Assembly: GCA_001295775.1 (NCBI GenBank)
Contig: LJIA01000019.1
Location: 83,298 to 147,297, forward strand
Source of the DNA: a beta proteobacterium AAP99
GTDB taxonomy: Bacteria > Pseudomonadota > Gammaproteobacteria > Burkholderiales > Burkholderiaceae_C
Direction: 5' to 3'
DNA length: 64,000 nucleotides
Part shown: positions 25,593 to 35,123 of the stretch, piece by piece
Layout: each line of letters begins with the position of its first letter
Numbering within the stretch: position 1 is the stretch's first letter
Program-made: the position numbers and the translations under genes
Notes under the pieces: model-generated
Database searches by the model: none
Told to the model about the DNA's origin: nothing
The model's input: the letters and a program-made list of their open reading frames with translations, nothing else

Positions 25593-26450
25593 TCAAGGCC
25601 ATCGACTTGCCCAAGCTGCGATTGCCTGGCTCAAGAGCTCGTTCGCGGTCGGACCCTGCAGCTCGCCGAGCGCCAAGTGTCGCGTGGCCTCGCGCAGCAC
25701 CGCGGTGGCATCCCGCGTGTCCACGGCGGCCGCGCCCGTCTGCTTGCTGAGCTTCTGGCCGTCGGCCGCCAGGACCACCGGCACGTGCAGGTAGCGCGGC
25801 ACGGGCAGGCCGAGCTGCTGCGCCAGCCAGATCTGGCGGGGTGTCACGGCCAGCAGATCGGCGCCGCGCACCACGTCGGTCACACCGACGGCGGCGTCGT
25901 CCACCACGCAGGCGAGGTGGTAGCTGTAGGGGCCGTCGGCGCGCTTGAGCACAAAGTCGCCGCAGGTCTCGGCCAGGTGTTCGCGCTGCTCGCCCGCCGC
26001 GCGGTCGGTGAATGCCACCACGGCCTGCCCAACGCGCGCGCGCCAGGCTCGCGGCTCGCGGCCCCCCGTGTCGCTGCGGCACGTGCCCGGATACACCAGC
26101 TCGCCGCTCGCCCCCACCCGCGCGCCGGAGTCCGCCAGCATCTTGCGGCTGCAGGCGCAACCAAAGGTGTGGCCCGCCGCTTCAAGCTGCGCGAATGCGG
26201 CGGCATAGGCGGCCGTGCGCCGCTGCTGGTCGCTCACCTCGCCATCGGGCCGCAGATGCAGCGCATCGAGCTGGGCGAGGATCGTGCGGGTGTGTGCCGG
26301 GTCGCAGCGCTGGGCGTCGAGGTCGTCGATGCGCAGCAGCCAGCGGCCGCCGTGCGCCCGCGCATCCAGCCAGCTGGCCAACGCCGCGACGATCGAGCCG
26401 GCATGCAGCGGCCCGGTGGGCGAGGGCGCAAATCGGCCGACATAGCCCAT
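25593..26450 (-). CDS. gluQ: Glutamyl-Q tRNA(Asp) synthetase
   Basis: A 285-residue paralog of the glutamyl-tRNA synthetase catalytic core. It attaches glutamate to queuosine 34 of tRNA-Asp. Seen: RFAPSPTGPLHAGS (HIGH-like); LRIDDLD; a cysteine pair (GCACSRK) with a later Cys (PGTCRS) for the zinc site; DVVRGADLL; and QKLSKQ (KMSKS-like). It lacks the anticodon-binding domain, as expected for GluQ-RS. It lies 12 bases after yggS on the same strand. Confidence 0.92.
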   Translation of the reverse strand: MGYVGRFAPSPTGPLHAGSIVAALASWLDARAHGGRWLLRIDDLDAQRCDPAHTRTILAQLDALHLRPDGEVSDQQRRTAAYAAAFAQLEAAGHTFGCACSRKMLADSGARVGASGELVYPGTCRSDTGGREPRAWRARVGQAVVAFTDRAAGEQREHLAETCGDFVLKRADGPYSYHLACVVDDAAVGVTDVVRGADLLAVTPRQIWLAQQLGLPVPRYLHVPVVLAADGQKLSKQTGAAAVDTRDATAVLREATRHLALGELQGPTANELLSQAIAAWASRWP

Positions 26451-26462
26451 GCGTGCTCACCC

Positions 26463-27179
26463 TCAGGCGGCCGGCGCCTTGGGGGGGCGTGCGCCGAAGA
26501 TCGCCGAACCCACGCGCACGATGGTCGCGCCCTCAGCCACGGCGTCATCCAGGTCGTCGCTCATGCCCATCGACAGGGTATCAAGCGCCAGACCGGCGGC
26601 GTTCAGCTCGGCCAGCAGCGCGGCGAGGGCCTTGAACGGCGCACGGCGCTGCTCCGCCGGTCGCGAAGGGTCCGGAATGCACATCAGCCCGCGCAACTGC
26701 ACGCGGGGCAGGGTGGCCACGGCCTGCGCCAAGGCCCGCACCTCGTCCACAGCGCAGCCGCTCTTGGTGGCTTCGCCGTCCACATTCACCTGGATCAGCA
26801 GTCGCAGAGGCGCAAGGCCCTCCGGGCGCTGCTCGGAGAGGCGCTGGGCGATCTTCAGGCGGTCCACGCTGTGCACCCAGTCAAAGTGCTCGGCCACGGG
26901 GCGCGTCTTGTTGCTCTGCAGGGGGCCGATGAAGTGCCATTCCAGCGGCGGCAGGCCCAGCGCACAGGCTTGCGCGATCTTCTCCACACCCTCCTGCACA
27001 TAGTTCTCGCCAAAGGCCCGTTGCCCTGCGGCCACAGCCTGAGCCACTGCCTCAACGCCAAACGTCTTGCTCACCGCCAGCAGGCGCACGGCGTGGGGCG
27101 GCCGGCCCGCCTGTGTTGCGGCGCTTTCAATGCGTTGCCCTACTGCAAACAGGCGCTGTTGCAACTCTTTAGAAGTCAA
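26463..27179 (-). CDS. yggS: PLP homeostasis protein YggS/PLPBP
   Basis: A 238-residue TIM-barrel PLP-binding protein (YggS/PROSC), a carrier that buffers pyridoxal phosphate. Seen: LLAVSKT with the PLP lysine; FGENYVQEG; WHFIGPLQSNK; and SMGMSDDLDDAVAEG, the phosphate-binding segment. Divergent from pilT across 227 bases in which I see no other feature; this arrangement is common in proteobacteria. Confidence 0.93.
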   Translation of the reverse strand: MTSKELQQRLFAVGQRIESAATQAGRPPHAVRLLAVSKTFGVEAVAQAVAAGQRAFGENYVQEGVEKIAQACALGLPPLEWHFIGPLQSNKTRPVAEHFDWVHSVDRLKIAQRLSEQRPEGLAPLRLLIQVNVDGEATKSGCAVDEVRALAQAVATLPRVQLRGLMCIPDPSRPAEQRRAPFKALAALLAELNAAGLALDTLSMGMSDDLDDAVAEGATIVRVGSAIFGARPPKAPAA

Positions 27180-27406
27180 GCAGATAATCCAGATGCTTAA
27201 AGTGCTTTGTGAGCTTCTTCCTCGCTCACTTCGTCACGTGTCCCATGCGGTGCACGGCCCGACGTTCATGATGCGGGCGGCAATCGCGCTTAATCTGCGG
27301 TGAGGCCCGCACGGCAACCAGCCAGTGCAGCCCTCAATCGCCAAGAGGCTGGTCGCAACGCCTGACAGAGGGATCAGGCAGGTGCTGCACCCCAGCGGAG
27401 AATTGT

Positions 27407-28447
27407 ATGGATATCACCGAACTGCTGGCCTTCTCGGTCAAGAACAAGGCTTCCGACCTGCACCTGTCGGCCGGGCTGCCACCCATGATCCGCGTGCATG
27501 GCGACGTGCGGCGCATCAACCTGCCGGCGCTCACCCACGAAGACGTGCATCGCATGATCTATGACATCATGAACGATGCCCAGCGCAAGCAGTACGAAGA
27601 GATCTTCGAGTGCGATTTCTCGTTCTCGATCCCGGGCTTGGCGCGCTTCCGCGTCAATGCCTTCGTGCAGAACCGTGGCGCCGGTGCGGTGTTCCGGACG
27701 ATTCCGTCCAAGGTGCTCACGCTGCAGGACCTGAATGCACCGCGCATCTTCCAGGACATGTCGATGCAGCCGCGCGGCATCGTGCTCGTGACCGGCCCCA
27801 CGGGCTCGGGCAAGTCCACCACCCTGGCCGCGATGGTCAACCACATCAATGACAACGTTTTCGGTCACATCCTCACCGTCGAAGATCCGATCGAATTCGT
27901 GCACGAGAGCAAGAAGTGTCTGATCAACCAGCGCGAAGTCGGCCCGCACACGCTCTCGTTCAACAACTCGCTGCGCTCCGCGCTGCGCGAAGACCCTGAC
28001 GTGATCCTCGTCGGTGAGCTGCGCGACCTCGAAACCATCCGCCTGGCACTCACCGCTGCGGAAACGGGCCACTTGGTGTTCGGCACCCTGCATACGTCGT
28101 CGGCCGCCAAGACCATCGACCGCATCATCGATGTGTTCCCCGCCGCGGAAAAGGACATGGTCCGCGCGATGCTGTCCGAATCCCTGCGTGCGGTGATCTC
28201 GCAGAGCCTGCTCAAGACCAAGGACGGCTCGGGCCGCGTGGCTGCACACGAAATCATGATCGGCACCCCCGCCATCCGCAACCTCATCCGCGAGGCCAAG
28301 GTCGCGCAGATGTACTCCATGATCCAGGCTGGCCAGCAGTTCGGCATGCAGACCCTGGACCAGTGCCTGCTCGATCTCGTGCGCCGCAATGTGGTCAGCG
28401 CCGAGGAAGCGCGCGTCTACGCCCAGAACAAGGAAAACTTCGGCTGA
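27407..28447 (+). CDS. pilT: Type IV pilus retraction ATPase PilT
   Basis: A 346-residue hexameric ATPase that drives pilus retraction. Seen: N-terminal domain with ASDLHLSAGLPPM; Walker A GPTGSGKS (130-137); Asp-box EDPIEFVHE; Walker B LVGELRDLET; His-box FGTLHTSSA; and the AIRNLIREAK motif specific for PilT. The partner is PilU next door; other pilus genes are not in the window. Confidence 0.96.
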   Translation: MDITELLAFSVKNKASDLHLSAGLPPMIRVHGDVRRINLPALTHEDVHRMIYDIMNDAQRKQYEEIFECDFSFSIPGLARFRVNAFVQNRGAGAVFRTIPSKVLTLQDLNAPRIFQDMSMQPRGIVLVTGPTGSGKSTTLAAMVNHINDNVFGHILTVEDPIEFVHESKKCLINQREVGPHTLSFNNSLRSALREDPDVILVGELRDLETIRLALTAAETGHLVFGTLHTSSAAKTIDRIIDVFPAAEKDMVRAMLSESLRAVISQSLLKTKDGSGRVAAHEIMIGTPAIRNLIREAKVAQMYSMIQAGQQFGMQTLDQCLLDLVRRNVVSAEEARVYAQNKENFG

Positions 28448-28468
28448 GCCTCGCGCTCCCGTTCACGC

Positions 28469-28499
28469 GCTCAGACGCGCGCAGCACGCGCGCCTGAGC
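28469..28499 (+). promoter_or_regulatory. Hairpin between pilT and pilU
   Basis: 13-base arms (28469-28481 with 28487-28499) with one mismatch and a 5-base loop, made of alternating GC. No T-run follows. It probably attenuates or stabilises the pilT end of a pilT-pilU transcript. Confidence 0.5.
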
Positions 28500-28530
28500 C
28501 TCACCCTCCCTTAGCAGTACTGGACCGCAC

Positions 28531-29664
28531 ATGGAACGCGATCAGGCCACCAAGTTCATGCACGACCTGCTGAAGCTCATGCTTCAGAAGCGTGGCTCGG
28601 ACCTCTTCATCACCGCCGCCTTCCCACCGGCGTTCAAGATCGACGGCCGCGTGGTGCCGGTCTCCAACCAGGCGCTCACGCATGTGCACACCGCCGAACT
28701 GGCGCGTGCCATCATGAACGACAAGCAGGCTGCCGAGTTCGAAAACAAGATGGAGTGCAACTTCGCCATCAACCCCTCGGGCATCGGCCGCTTCCGCTGC
28801 AACGCCTTCGTGCAGCAGGGCATGGTGGGCATGGTGCTGCGGACCATTCCGGCCAACATTCCGACGGTCGAGGGGATGGGTCTGCCGCCGCAGCTCAAGG
28901 ACATCGTGATGGCCAAGCGCGGCATCGTCCTGCTCGTGGGTGCCACGGGTTCGGGCAAGTCCACCTCGATGGCTGCGATGCTGCGTCACCGCAACGAAAC
29001 CACGCACGGCCACATCATCACGATCGAGGACCCGATCGAGTTCGTGCACCCGCACGCCAACTGCATCATTTCGCAGCGTGAAGTCGGGGTCGATACGGAA
29101 TCCTGGGAAGCCGCACTGAAGAACGCCCTGCGTCAGGCGCCCGATGTCGTCCAGATCGGCGAAATCCGCGACAAGGACACGATGGAAAACGCCATCGTCT
29201 TCGCTGAAACCGGCCACCTATGCATGGCCACGCTGCACGCCAACAACTCCAACCAGGCCATCGACCGGATCATCAACTTCTTCCCTGAAGAAAAGCGCCA
29301 GCAGTTGCTGATGGACCTGTCACTGAACCTGCGCGCCATGATTTCCCAGCGACTGATCCCGCTGAAGGATTCCAAGGGCCGTGCCGCGGCCTGCGAAATC
29401 CTGATCAACTCGCCGCTGATCTCCGACATGATCTTCAAGGGCGAGGTGGGCGAGATCAAGGACGTGATGAAGCGTTCGCGCGAACTGGGCATGCAGACCT
29501 TCGACCAGCATCTGTTCGACCTCTTTGAAGACGGCAAGATCAGCTACGAAGACGCGCTGCGCAATGCCGACAGCGTCAATGACCTTCGTCTGCGCATCAA
29601 GCTTGAATCCAAACTCGCGCAGCGCGACCCCTCGCTCGGCGTGGGCCACCTTTCCATTGTCTGA
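28531..29664 (+). CDS. pilU: Type IV pilus ATPase PilU
   Basis: A 377-residue PilT paralog that assists retraction. Seen: KRGSDLFITAAFPPAFKIDG; Walker A GATGSGKS; EDPIEFVHPH; Walker B IGEIRDKDT; and His-box MATLHANNSNQAI. The C-terminal tail is longer than in PilT (LRIKLESKLAQRDPS), typical of PilU. It lies 83 bases downstream of pilT. Confidence 0.95.
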   Translation: MERDQATKFMHDLLKLMLQKRGSDLFITAAFPPAFKIDGRVVPVSNQALTHVHTAELARAIMNDKQAAEFENKMECNFAINPSGIGRFRCNAFVQQGMVGMVLRTIPANIPTVEGMGLPPQLKDIVMAKRGIVLLVGATGSGKSTSMAAMLRHRNETTHGHIITIEDPIEFVHPHANCIISQREVGVDTESWEAALKNALRQAPDVVQIGEIRDKDTMENAIVFAETGHLCMATLHANNSNQAIDRIINFFPEEKRQQLLMDLSLNLRAMISQRLIPLKDSKGRAAACEILINSPLISDMIFKGEVGEIKDVMKRSRELGMQTFDQHLFDLFEDGKISYEDALRNADSVNDLRLRIKLESKLAQRDPSLGVGHLSIV

Positions 29665-29681
29665 GAGCGCGTCAGCCCTTC

Positions 29682-30161
<480 letters not shown>

Positions 30162-30197
30162 ACCCGTCAGACTGCACTGCCTGGCACGCCTGCTCGT

Positions 30198-30226
30198 TTG
30201 TGCGCTGCGTCGATATGCGATATAGT
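30198..30226 (+). promoter_or_regulatory. Promoter of the initiator tRNA
   Basis: TTGTGC (30198-30203), a 17-base spacer and TATAGT (30221-30226), 11 bases before the mature tRNA 5' end. Confidence 0.7.
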
Positions 30227-30237
30227 CTTTGTCTCGA

Positions 30238-30314
<77 letters not shown>

Positions 30315-30356
30315 CATTCAGATCGGCGCATGGCCAGTACAGGTGTCGATCAAGAG

Positions 30357-30379
30357 GGCCCGCGATACGCGGGCCTTTT
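30357..30379 (+). terminator. Terminator after tRNA-fMet
   Basis: GGCCCGCG, a 3-base loop, CGCGGGCC and TTTT. It lies about 40 bases beyond the tRNA. The following 200 bases up to scpB show no gene. Confidence 0.88.
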
Positions 30380-30578
30380 GCCATGTTCTCCCGCCATGCG
30401 TCGCGCGCGAGTGCGCCGGGCGGGACGCACAGGGCTCAGGGTATCGATGCGTTTGGCCCGCGAGTGCGTTGCACCGCCGGCAAAGCACGGCCGGACCATG
30501 CTTGAAGCCCAGGCCCGCCGTCTCCGGGATGACTCACAAACCTGCTCTCTGGTGCGCTGACCAGGCGCGCCGCAATTC

Positions 30579-31421
30579 ATGACGACACTGCACGCCAAGA
30601 CCGTCATCGAGACGGCGCTGCTGGTTGCCCAGCAGCCCATGCCAATCGCCGAGCTGCGCAAGCTGTTTGACGACGAGATTGGCGCGGACACGGTCCGCTT
30701 TGTGCTTGAGGAACTACGCCAGGAATGGTCTGGGCGGGGTGTGGAGTTGATCGGATTGGCCAGCGGCTGGCGCTTCCAGACGCGGCCCGAGATGCGCGAG
30801 TATCTTGACCGGCTCAATCCAGAGCGGGCGCCGCGCTACTCGCGCGCGGTGCTGGAGACGCTTGCGATCATCGCCTACCGCCAGCCGGTAACGCGCGGCG
30901 ACATCGAGGACATTCGCGGCGTGACCGTGGCGGCCACCGTGGTGAAGACCCTGGAGGACCGTGGGTGGATCGAGACGATTGGTCACCGCGACACGCCCGG
31001 CCGCCCGGCCTTGTTTGGCACGACCAAGCTGTTCCTCGATGACCTTGGCCTGGCTTCATTGAGTGAACTGCCGGCACTGGGTGACGACGGAGCTGTCCCC
31101 GCCCTGCCCATGCCAGGCCAGCAGATGATCGACTTTGACGGACCCGCGGTGGGCGTTGCGAGTGATGCGGTCGCCGAGATCGACGCGAGTTCGGATTCTT
31201 CACAGCAAGGCGATGGGGCGGATGAATCGTCCGACATCACGCATGCTCCGGGCGCTGAAGCCCCGGCGGCGGCAGCCGAGCTTTCGATCGATTCCACGAT
31301 CGCCGAACCCGAGCTCATCGCGCCAGTTACTGTGCCTTCCGCACCGGACGCCGGCCCTGGCGCGAAAGCGGGCCAGAGTGAGTCTGCGGCTTCGACGCCG
31401 CCCCAGGAAGAACGCCCATGA
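30579..31421 (+). CDS. scpB: Segregation and condensation protein ScpB
   Basis: A 280-residue kleisin-associated protein of the SMC-ScpAB complex. The first 165 residues hold two winged-helix domains ([59 protein letters not shown]). The last 110 residues are an acidic, Ala/Pro/Ser-rich tail longer than usual. It overlaps rluB by ATGA at 31418-31421, the standard pairing in many bacteria. Confidence 0.92.
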   Translation: MTTLHAKTVIETALLVAQQPMPIAELRKLFDDEIGADTVRFVLEELRQEWSGRGVELIGLASGWRFQTRPEMREYLDRLNPERAPRYSRAVLETLAIIAYRQPVTRGDIEDIRGVTVAATVVKTLEDRGWIETIGHRDTPGRPALFGTTKLFLDDLGLASLSELPALGDDGAVPALPMPGQQMIDFDGPAVGVASDAVAEIDASSDSSQQGDGADESSDITHAPGAEAPAAAAELSIDSTIAEPELIAPVTVPSAPDAGPGAKAGQSESAASTPPQEERP

Positions 31422-32884
31422 GCGATAACGATCCACAGATCAAGAATCCGTCGCAGACTGCCGAGAGCAGCCCAGCTGCCCAGTCAGACGGCGCCCAACC
31501 CGGCGAAGGTGGTGGCGCGCGCCGGCGACATCGGAGCCGACGCGGCGGCAAGCGCGGTCGTGGCGATCGCGATGCACGTCCCCCACATCAAGGGGCAGAC
31601 AGCAGCGCCCAAGCGGGCGCATCTGACGAAGGTGACCCACCGCCTGCCGCTGCAGGCCGAGCTTTTGATGCAATCGTCAACAAGGGTGCGCTCAATCCCG
31701 ATGAGGCTCCCAAGCTGCACAAGGTGCTGGCGGATGCAGGCATCGGGTCGCGCCGAGAGATGGAGGAACTGATCCTCGCCGGACGCATTTCGGTGAATGG
31801 TGAGCCCGCCCATATCGGCCAGCGCGTTCTGCCGTCCGACACGATCCGCATCAATGGCAAGCAGATCATGCGCAAGGACCTCACCCGGCCGCCGCGCGTC
31901 GTCCTCTATCACAAGCCTGCAGGTGAAATCGTCTCGCATGATGATCCGAACAAGCGCCCGCGTGTCTTTGATGTGCTGCCGCGTGTGAAGACCGGCAAGT
32001 GGATGTCCGTGGGCCGGCTGGACTTCAACACCGAAGGTCTGCTGGTGTTCACCAACTCCGGCGAGATCGTCAACCGTCTGGCACATCCACGCTTCGGTCT
32101 GGAGCGCGAGTATGCGGTGCGCTTTCTCGGCGAAATGACCGAGGAGCAGCGCAACCAGCTGTTGACCGGCGTGCAGCTCGATGACGGTCCGGCCAAGTTC
32201 GCGAGCATCGAGAGCGCCGGCGGCGAGGGCGCGAACCAATGGGCACGTGTCGTCATCAGCGAAGGACGAAATCGTGAGGTGCGCCGCATGTTCGACGCGG
32301 TCAATCTGCCGGTCAGCCGGCTGATCCGCATTCGCTTTGGCGGCTTTGTGCTGCCACCGCGTCTGAAGCGCGGACAGTGGATGGAGCTGGATGCGGACAC
32401 CTGTCGCGCACTGCAGTCCGAACTGGGGCTCGGCCCGAAGCCGAAATCGGAGCCCGACGAAGAGGACGGCAACCGGATGGATTACCAGCCACCGAAGCCG
32501 CGCGGTCGTCGCGAGAAGTTCCTTGCGACGCACAATGAAGCCGGCCATGTCATGCTGACGAGCCATGCCTTGAACATCAATCCGGACGCCTGGATGAGCG
32601 GCATGGGCCAGCCCGGCGCCGCGCCCGGAGGGCGCAATCGGCCCGCGGGCCCAAAGCAGGGCGGCGGTGGCAAGCCTGGACGGCCAGGCAAGAAGGCCGG
32701 CGGCAATCGACCCCAGGGCAATGGCGCGCCCCGCCGAGGGCCGCAGCCCGGCAAGACGGCGGCCGCTGTGGATGGCGCCTCGCAACAGCCGCAGCCCAAG
32801 TCGCGCAATCGGCGCCGCGGTGGACGCCGTGGCGGCAAGGGCGGCGCTGGCGGTTCAGGTCCACCTGCGCCTTCGGAGGGCTGA
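31418..32884 (+). CDS. rluB: 23S rRNA pseudouridine(2605) synthase RluB
   Basis: A 488-residue protein. The N-terminal 80 residues are low-complexity, with a basic [15 protein letters not shown] stretch. An S4 RNA-binding domain follows ([20 protein letters not shown]), then the RsuA/RluB catalytic domain with [11 protein letters not shown] (catalytic Asp about 202) and [13 protein letters not shown]. The last 150 residues are a Gly/Pro/Arg/Lys-rich disordered tail. Both extensions would raise RNA affinity. Translationally coupled to scpB. Confidence 0.92.
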   Translation: MSDNDPQIKNPSQTAESSPAAQSDGAQPGEGGGARRRHRSRRGGKRGRGDRDARPPHQGADSSAQAGASDEGDPPPAAAGRAFDAIVNKGALNPDEAPKLHKVLADAGIGSRREMEELILAGRISVNGEPAHIGQRVLPSDTIRINGKQIMRKDLTRPPRVVLYHKPAGEIVSHDDPNKRPRVFDVLPRVKTGKWMSVGRLDFNTEGLLVFTNSGEIVNRLAHPRFGLEREYAVRFLGEMTEEQRNQLLTGVQLDDGPAKFASIESAGGEGANQWARVVISEGRNREVRRMFDAVNLPVSRLIRIRFGGFVLPPRLKRGQWMELDADTCRALQSELGLGPKPKSEPDEEDGNRMDYQPPKPRGRREKFLATHNEAGHVMLTSHALNINPDAWMSGMGQPGAAPGGRNRPAGPKQGGGGKPGRPGKKAGGNRPQGNGAPRRGPQPGKTAAAVDGASQQPQPKSRNRRRGGRRGGKGGAGGSGPPAPSEG

Positions 32885-32928
32885 GCAGCGTCCGGCGCAC
32901 AGGCGGTGAATCAATTTGCAGTGGCGCT

Positions 32929-32957
32929 TTGAGCTTCCAGGCAGAATTCCTTATAAT
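32929..32957 (+). promoter_or_regulatory. Promoter of the rimP-nusA-infB operon
   Basis: TTGAGC (32929-32934), a 17-base spacer and a perfect TATAAT (32952-32957). It lies 156 bases before the rimP start and 45 after the rluB stop. Confidence 0.78.
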
Positions 32958-32964
32958 TCAAAGG

Positions 32965-33069
32965 ATTAGCTACTGCTGATGGCTCAGTTGGCTGTTCAGG
33001 CGTGATTCGCGCCTGATGCAGCCGGCGTAGAAGCCGCCTGAAATTGGGCCTTCCGGCCCATTTTTTTTT
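32965..33069 (+). promoter_or_regulatory. rimP leader RNA with internal attenuator
   Basis: A leader of about 100 bases ends in a terminator-like hairpin (33045-33050 with 33055-33060) followed by nine T residues, before rimP. Upstream, TTCAGGCG (32995-33002) can pair with CGCCTGA at 33010-33016 or with CGCCTGAA at 33035-33042, which are mutually exclusive helices. That layout suggests attenuation or feedback control of the operon. Pairing was judged by eye; no folding was run. Confidence 0.6.
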
Positions 33070-33112
33070 CTGGCGCGCGTTTTGATGCTGTAGCAGTGCC
33101 GAGTGGATATCG

Positions 33113-33601
33113 ATGGCCGACCTGACCCAACTTGTTGAATCGACGATTGCGCCGATGGGCTATGAGCTCGTGGATGCCGAGCGCGCCGGCCGCGGCCTGC
33201 TGCGCATCACCATCGATCGGGCAGACGACAGTGGCGAGCGGATCAGGATTGAAGACTGCGAGCGCGTCAGCCGGCAGCTGACCAATGTGTTCATGGTCGA
33301 AGGCATCGACTACGCGCGTCTGGAAGTCGGTTCGGCCGGTGTGGATCGTCCGCTGAAGAAGCTGACGGACTTCGTGCGGTTTGCAGGGGAAAACGCCGTG
33401 CTCAAGCTGCGCGTGCCGCTGGCAGGTCGCAAGAATTTCGAAGGTGTGCTGCAGACTCCCGAGGGTGAAGGGCCTGACGCGAAGCTCGCGCTGGTCTTCA
33501 AGGGCAAGGATGGCACCGAGCAGGTTTTGGATTTTGTTCTGTCGGACATTGAGCGTGCGAACCTCAACCCGGCGCTCGATTTTGGGAAGGGCAGGAAATG
33601 A
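33113..33601 (+). CDS. rimP: Ribosome maturation factor RimP
   Basis: A 162-residue 30S maturation factor. Seen: N-terminal alpha/beta domain ([51 protein letters not shown]) and a C-terminal SH3-like barrel ([23 protein letters not shown]). First gene of the operon; its stop overlaps the nusA start (ATGA). Confidence 0.95.
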   Translation: MADLTQLVESTIAPMGYELVDAERAGRGLLRITIDRADDSGERIRIEDCERVSRQLTNVFMVEGIDYARLEVGSAGVDRPLKKLTDFVRFAGENAVLKLRVPLAGRKNFEGVLQTPEGEGPDAKLALVFKGKDGTEQVLDFVLSDIERANLNPALDFGKGRK

Positions 33602-35076
33602 ATCGTGAAGTGCTGATGCTCGTGGACGCACTGGCGCGCGAGAAGAATGTCAGCAAGGAAGTGGTCTTCGGTGCCCTGGAGACCGCCCTGGCTTCGGCGA
33701 CAAAGAAGCGCTTTACCGATCCCGAAGTGGATGTGCGCGTCTCGATCGACCGGGATTCCGGCGAGTTCGATGCATTCCGCCGCTGGCAGGTTGTGGCCGA
33801 TGACGCCGTCGAGAATCCTTCGGCGCAGATGGCGCTGTCCGAAGCGCGTTCACAGCTGCCCGAAATCGATCTGGACGACCACGTCGAAGAGCAACTCGAT
33901 GACGTCGAGTTCGGCCGCATTGGCGCCCAGGCTGCCAAGCAGGTGATCCTGCAGCGCATCCGCGACGCCGAGAAGGAACAGATCCTCAACGACTTCCTCG
34001 AGCGCGGCGAGAAGATTGGCACCGGCATGGTCAAGCGCATGGACCGTGGTGACTCGATTGTCGAAATCGGCAAGGTCGAAGCTCGCCTGCGCCGTGACCA
34101 GATGATCCCCAAGGAGAACCTGCGCATTGGCGACCGAGTGCGCGCATACATCGGCAAGGTGGATCGCACCGCGCGTGGCCAGCAGGTCGAGCTGTCGCGC
34201 ACGGCACCGGAATTCATCATTGAACTATTCCGCCTCGAAGTGCCCGAGATGGAGCAGGGCCTGCTGCAGATCAAGTCGGCGGCCCGCGACCCCGGCGTGC
34301 GCGCCAAGATCGCCGTGACCACGAGCGACCGTCGCATCGACCCGATCGGCACCTGCGTGGGTGTGCGCGGTTCGCGCGTTCAGGCCGTCACAGGCGAGCT
34401 GGGCGGCGAGCGTGTGGACATCGTGCTGTGGAGCGAAGATCCGGCCCAGTTCGTGATCGGCGCGCTGGCTCCTGCCAACGTGCAGTCCATCGTTGTGGAC
34501 GAGGAAAAGCACGCGATGGACGTGGTCGTCAACGAAGATGAACTCGCCGTGGCTATCGGCGTTGGCGGTCGGAACGTGCGTCTGGCCTCCGAACTGACCG
34601 GTTGGCAGATCAACATCATGACTGCCGACGAGTCCGCAACCAAGCAGACTGCCGAGCGCGATCGTGTAGTCAAGCTCTTCGTGGACAAGCTTGATGTGGA
34701 CGAGGAAGTTGCAGGCATTCTCGTGGACGAAGGCTTCACGGGTCTCGAGGAAGTGGCCTACGTGCCCATCAACGAGATGCTGGCGATCGAGGCCTTTGAC
34801 GAAGACACGGTCAATGAGCTGCGCAATCGCGCGCGTGACGCGCTCCTGACGCAGGCCCTCGCGCAGGAAGAGTCGCTCGAGACGGGCGCAGGCAAGACCG
34901 ACCTTCTCGGCATCGAGGGTCTGACCGCGGACATGTTGCCCAAGCTGGCGGACATCGGCGTCTACCTCATCGAGGACCTCGCCGAGTTGGATAGCGAAGA
35001 ATTGAATGAAGCCATTGGTGTGGGCGAGGAAGCCGCCAAGAACATGATCATCCAGGCTCGCCAGAGCTGGAGCTGA
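33598..35076 (+). CDS. nusA: Transcription termination/antitermination protein NusA
   Basis: A 492-residue RNA polymerase-binding factor for pausing, termination and antitermination. Seen in order: N-terminal RNAP-binding domain ([21 protein letters not shown]); S1 domain (about 130-200, [16 protein letters not shown]); KH domains with [17 protein letters not shown] and [18 protein letters not shown]; and two C-terminal acidic helix-hairpin repeats (about 365-490), as in the long proteobacterial form. Confidence 0.97.
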   Translation: MNREVLMLVDALAREKNVSKEVVFGALETALASATKKRFTDPEVDVRVSIDRDSGEFDAFRRWQVVADDAVENPSAQMALSEARSQLPEIDLDDHVEEQLDDVEFGRIGAQAAKQVILQRIRDAEKEQILNDFLERGEKIGTGMVKRMDRGDSIVEIGKVEARLRRDQMIPKENLRIGDRVRAYIGKVDRTARGQQVELSRTAPEFIIELFRLEVPEMEQGLLQIKSAARDPGVRAKIAVTTSDRRIDPIGTCVGVRGSRVQAVTGELGGERVDIVLWSEDPAQFVIGALAPANVQSIVVDEEKHAMDVVVNEDELAVAIGVGGRNVRLASELTGWQINIMTADESATKQTAERDRVVKLFVDKLDVDEEVAGILVDEGFTGLEEVAYVPINEMLAIEAFDEDTVNELRNRARDALLTQALAQEESLETGAGKTDLLGIEGLTADMLPKLADIGVYLIEDLAELDSEELNEAIGVGEEAAKNMIIQARQSWS

Positions 35077-35123
35077 TTGCCGGCCACCCGAGTGTCCGCA
35101 CCCTGAAAGATTCTGAGGACTGA

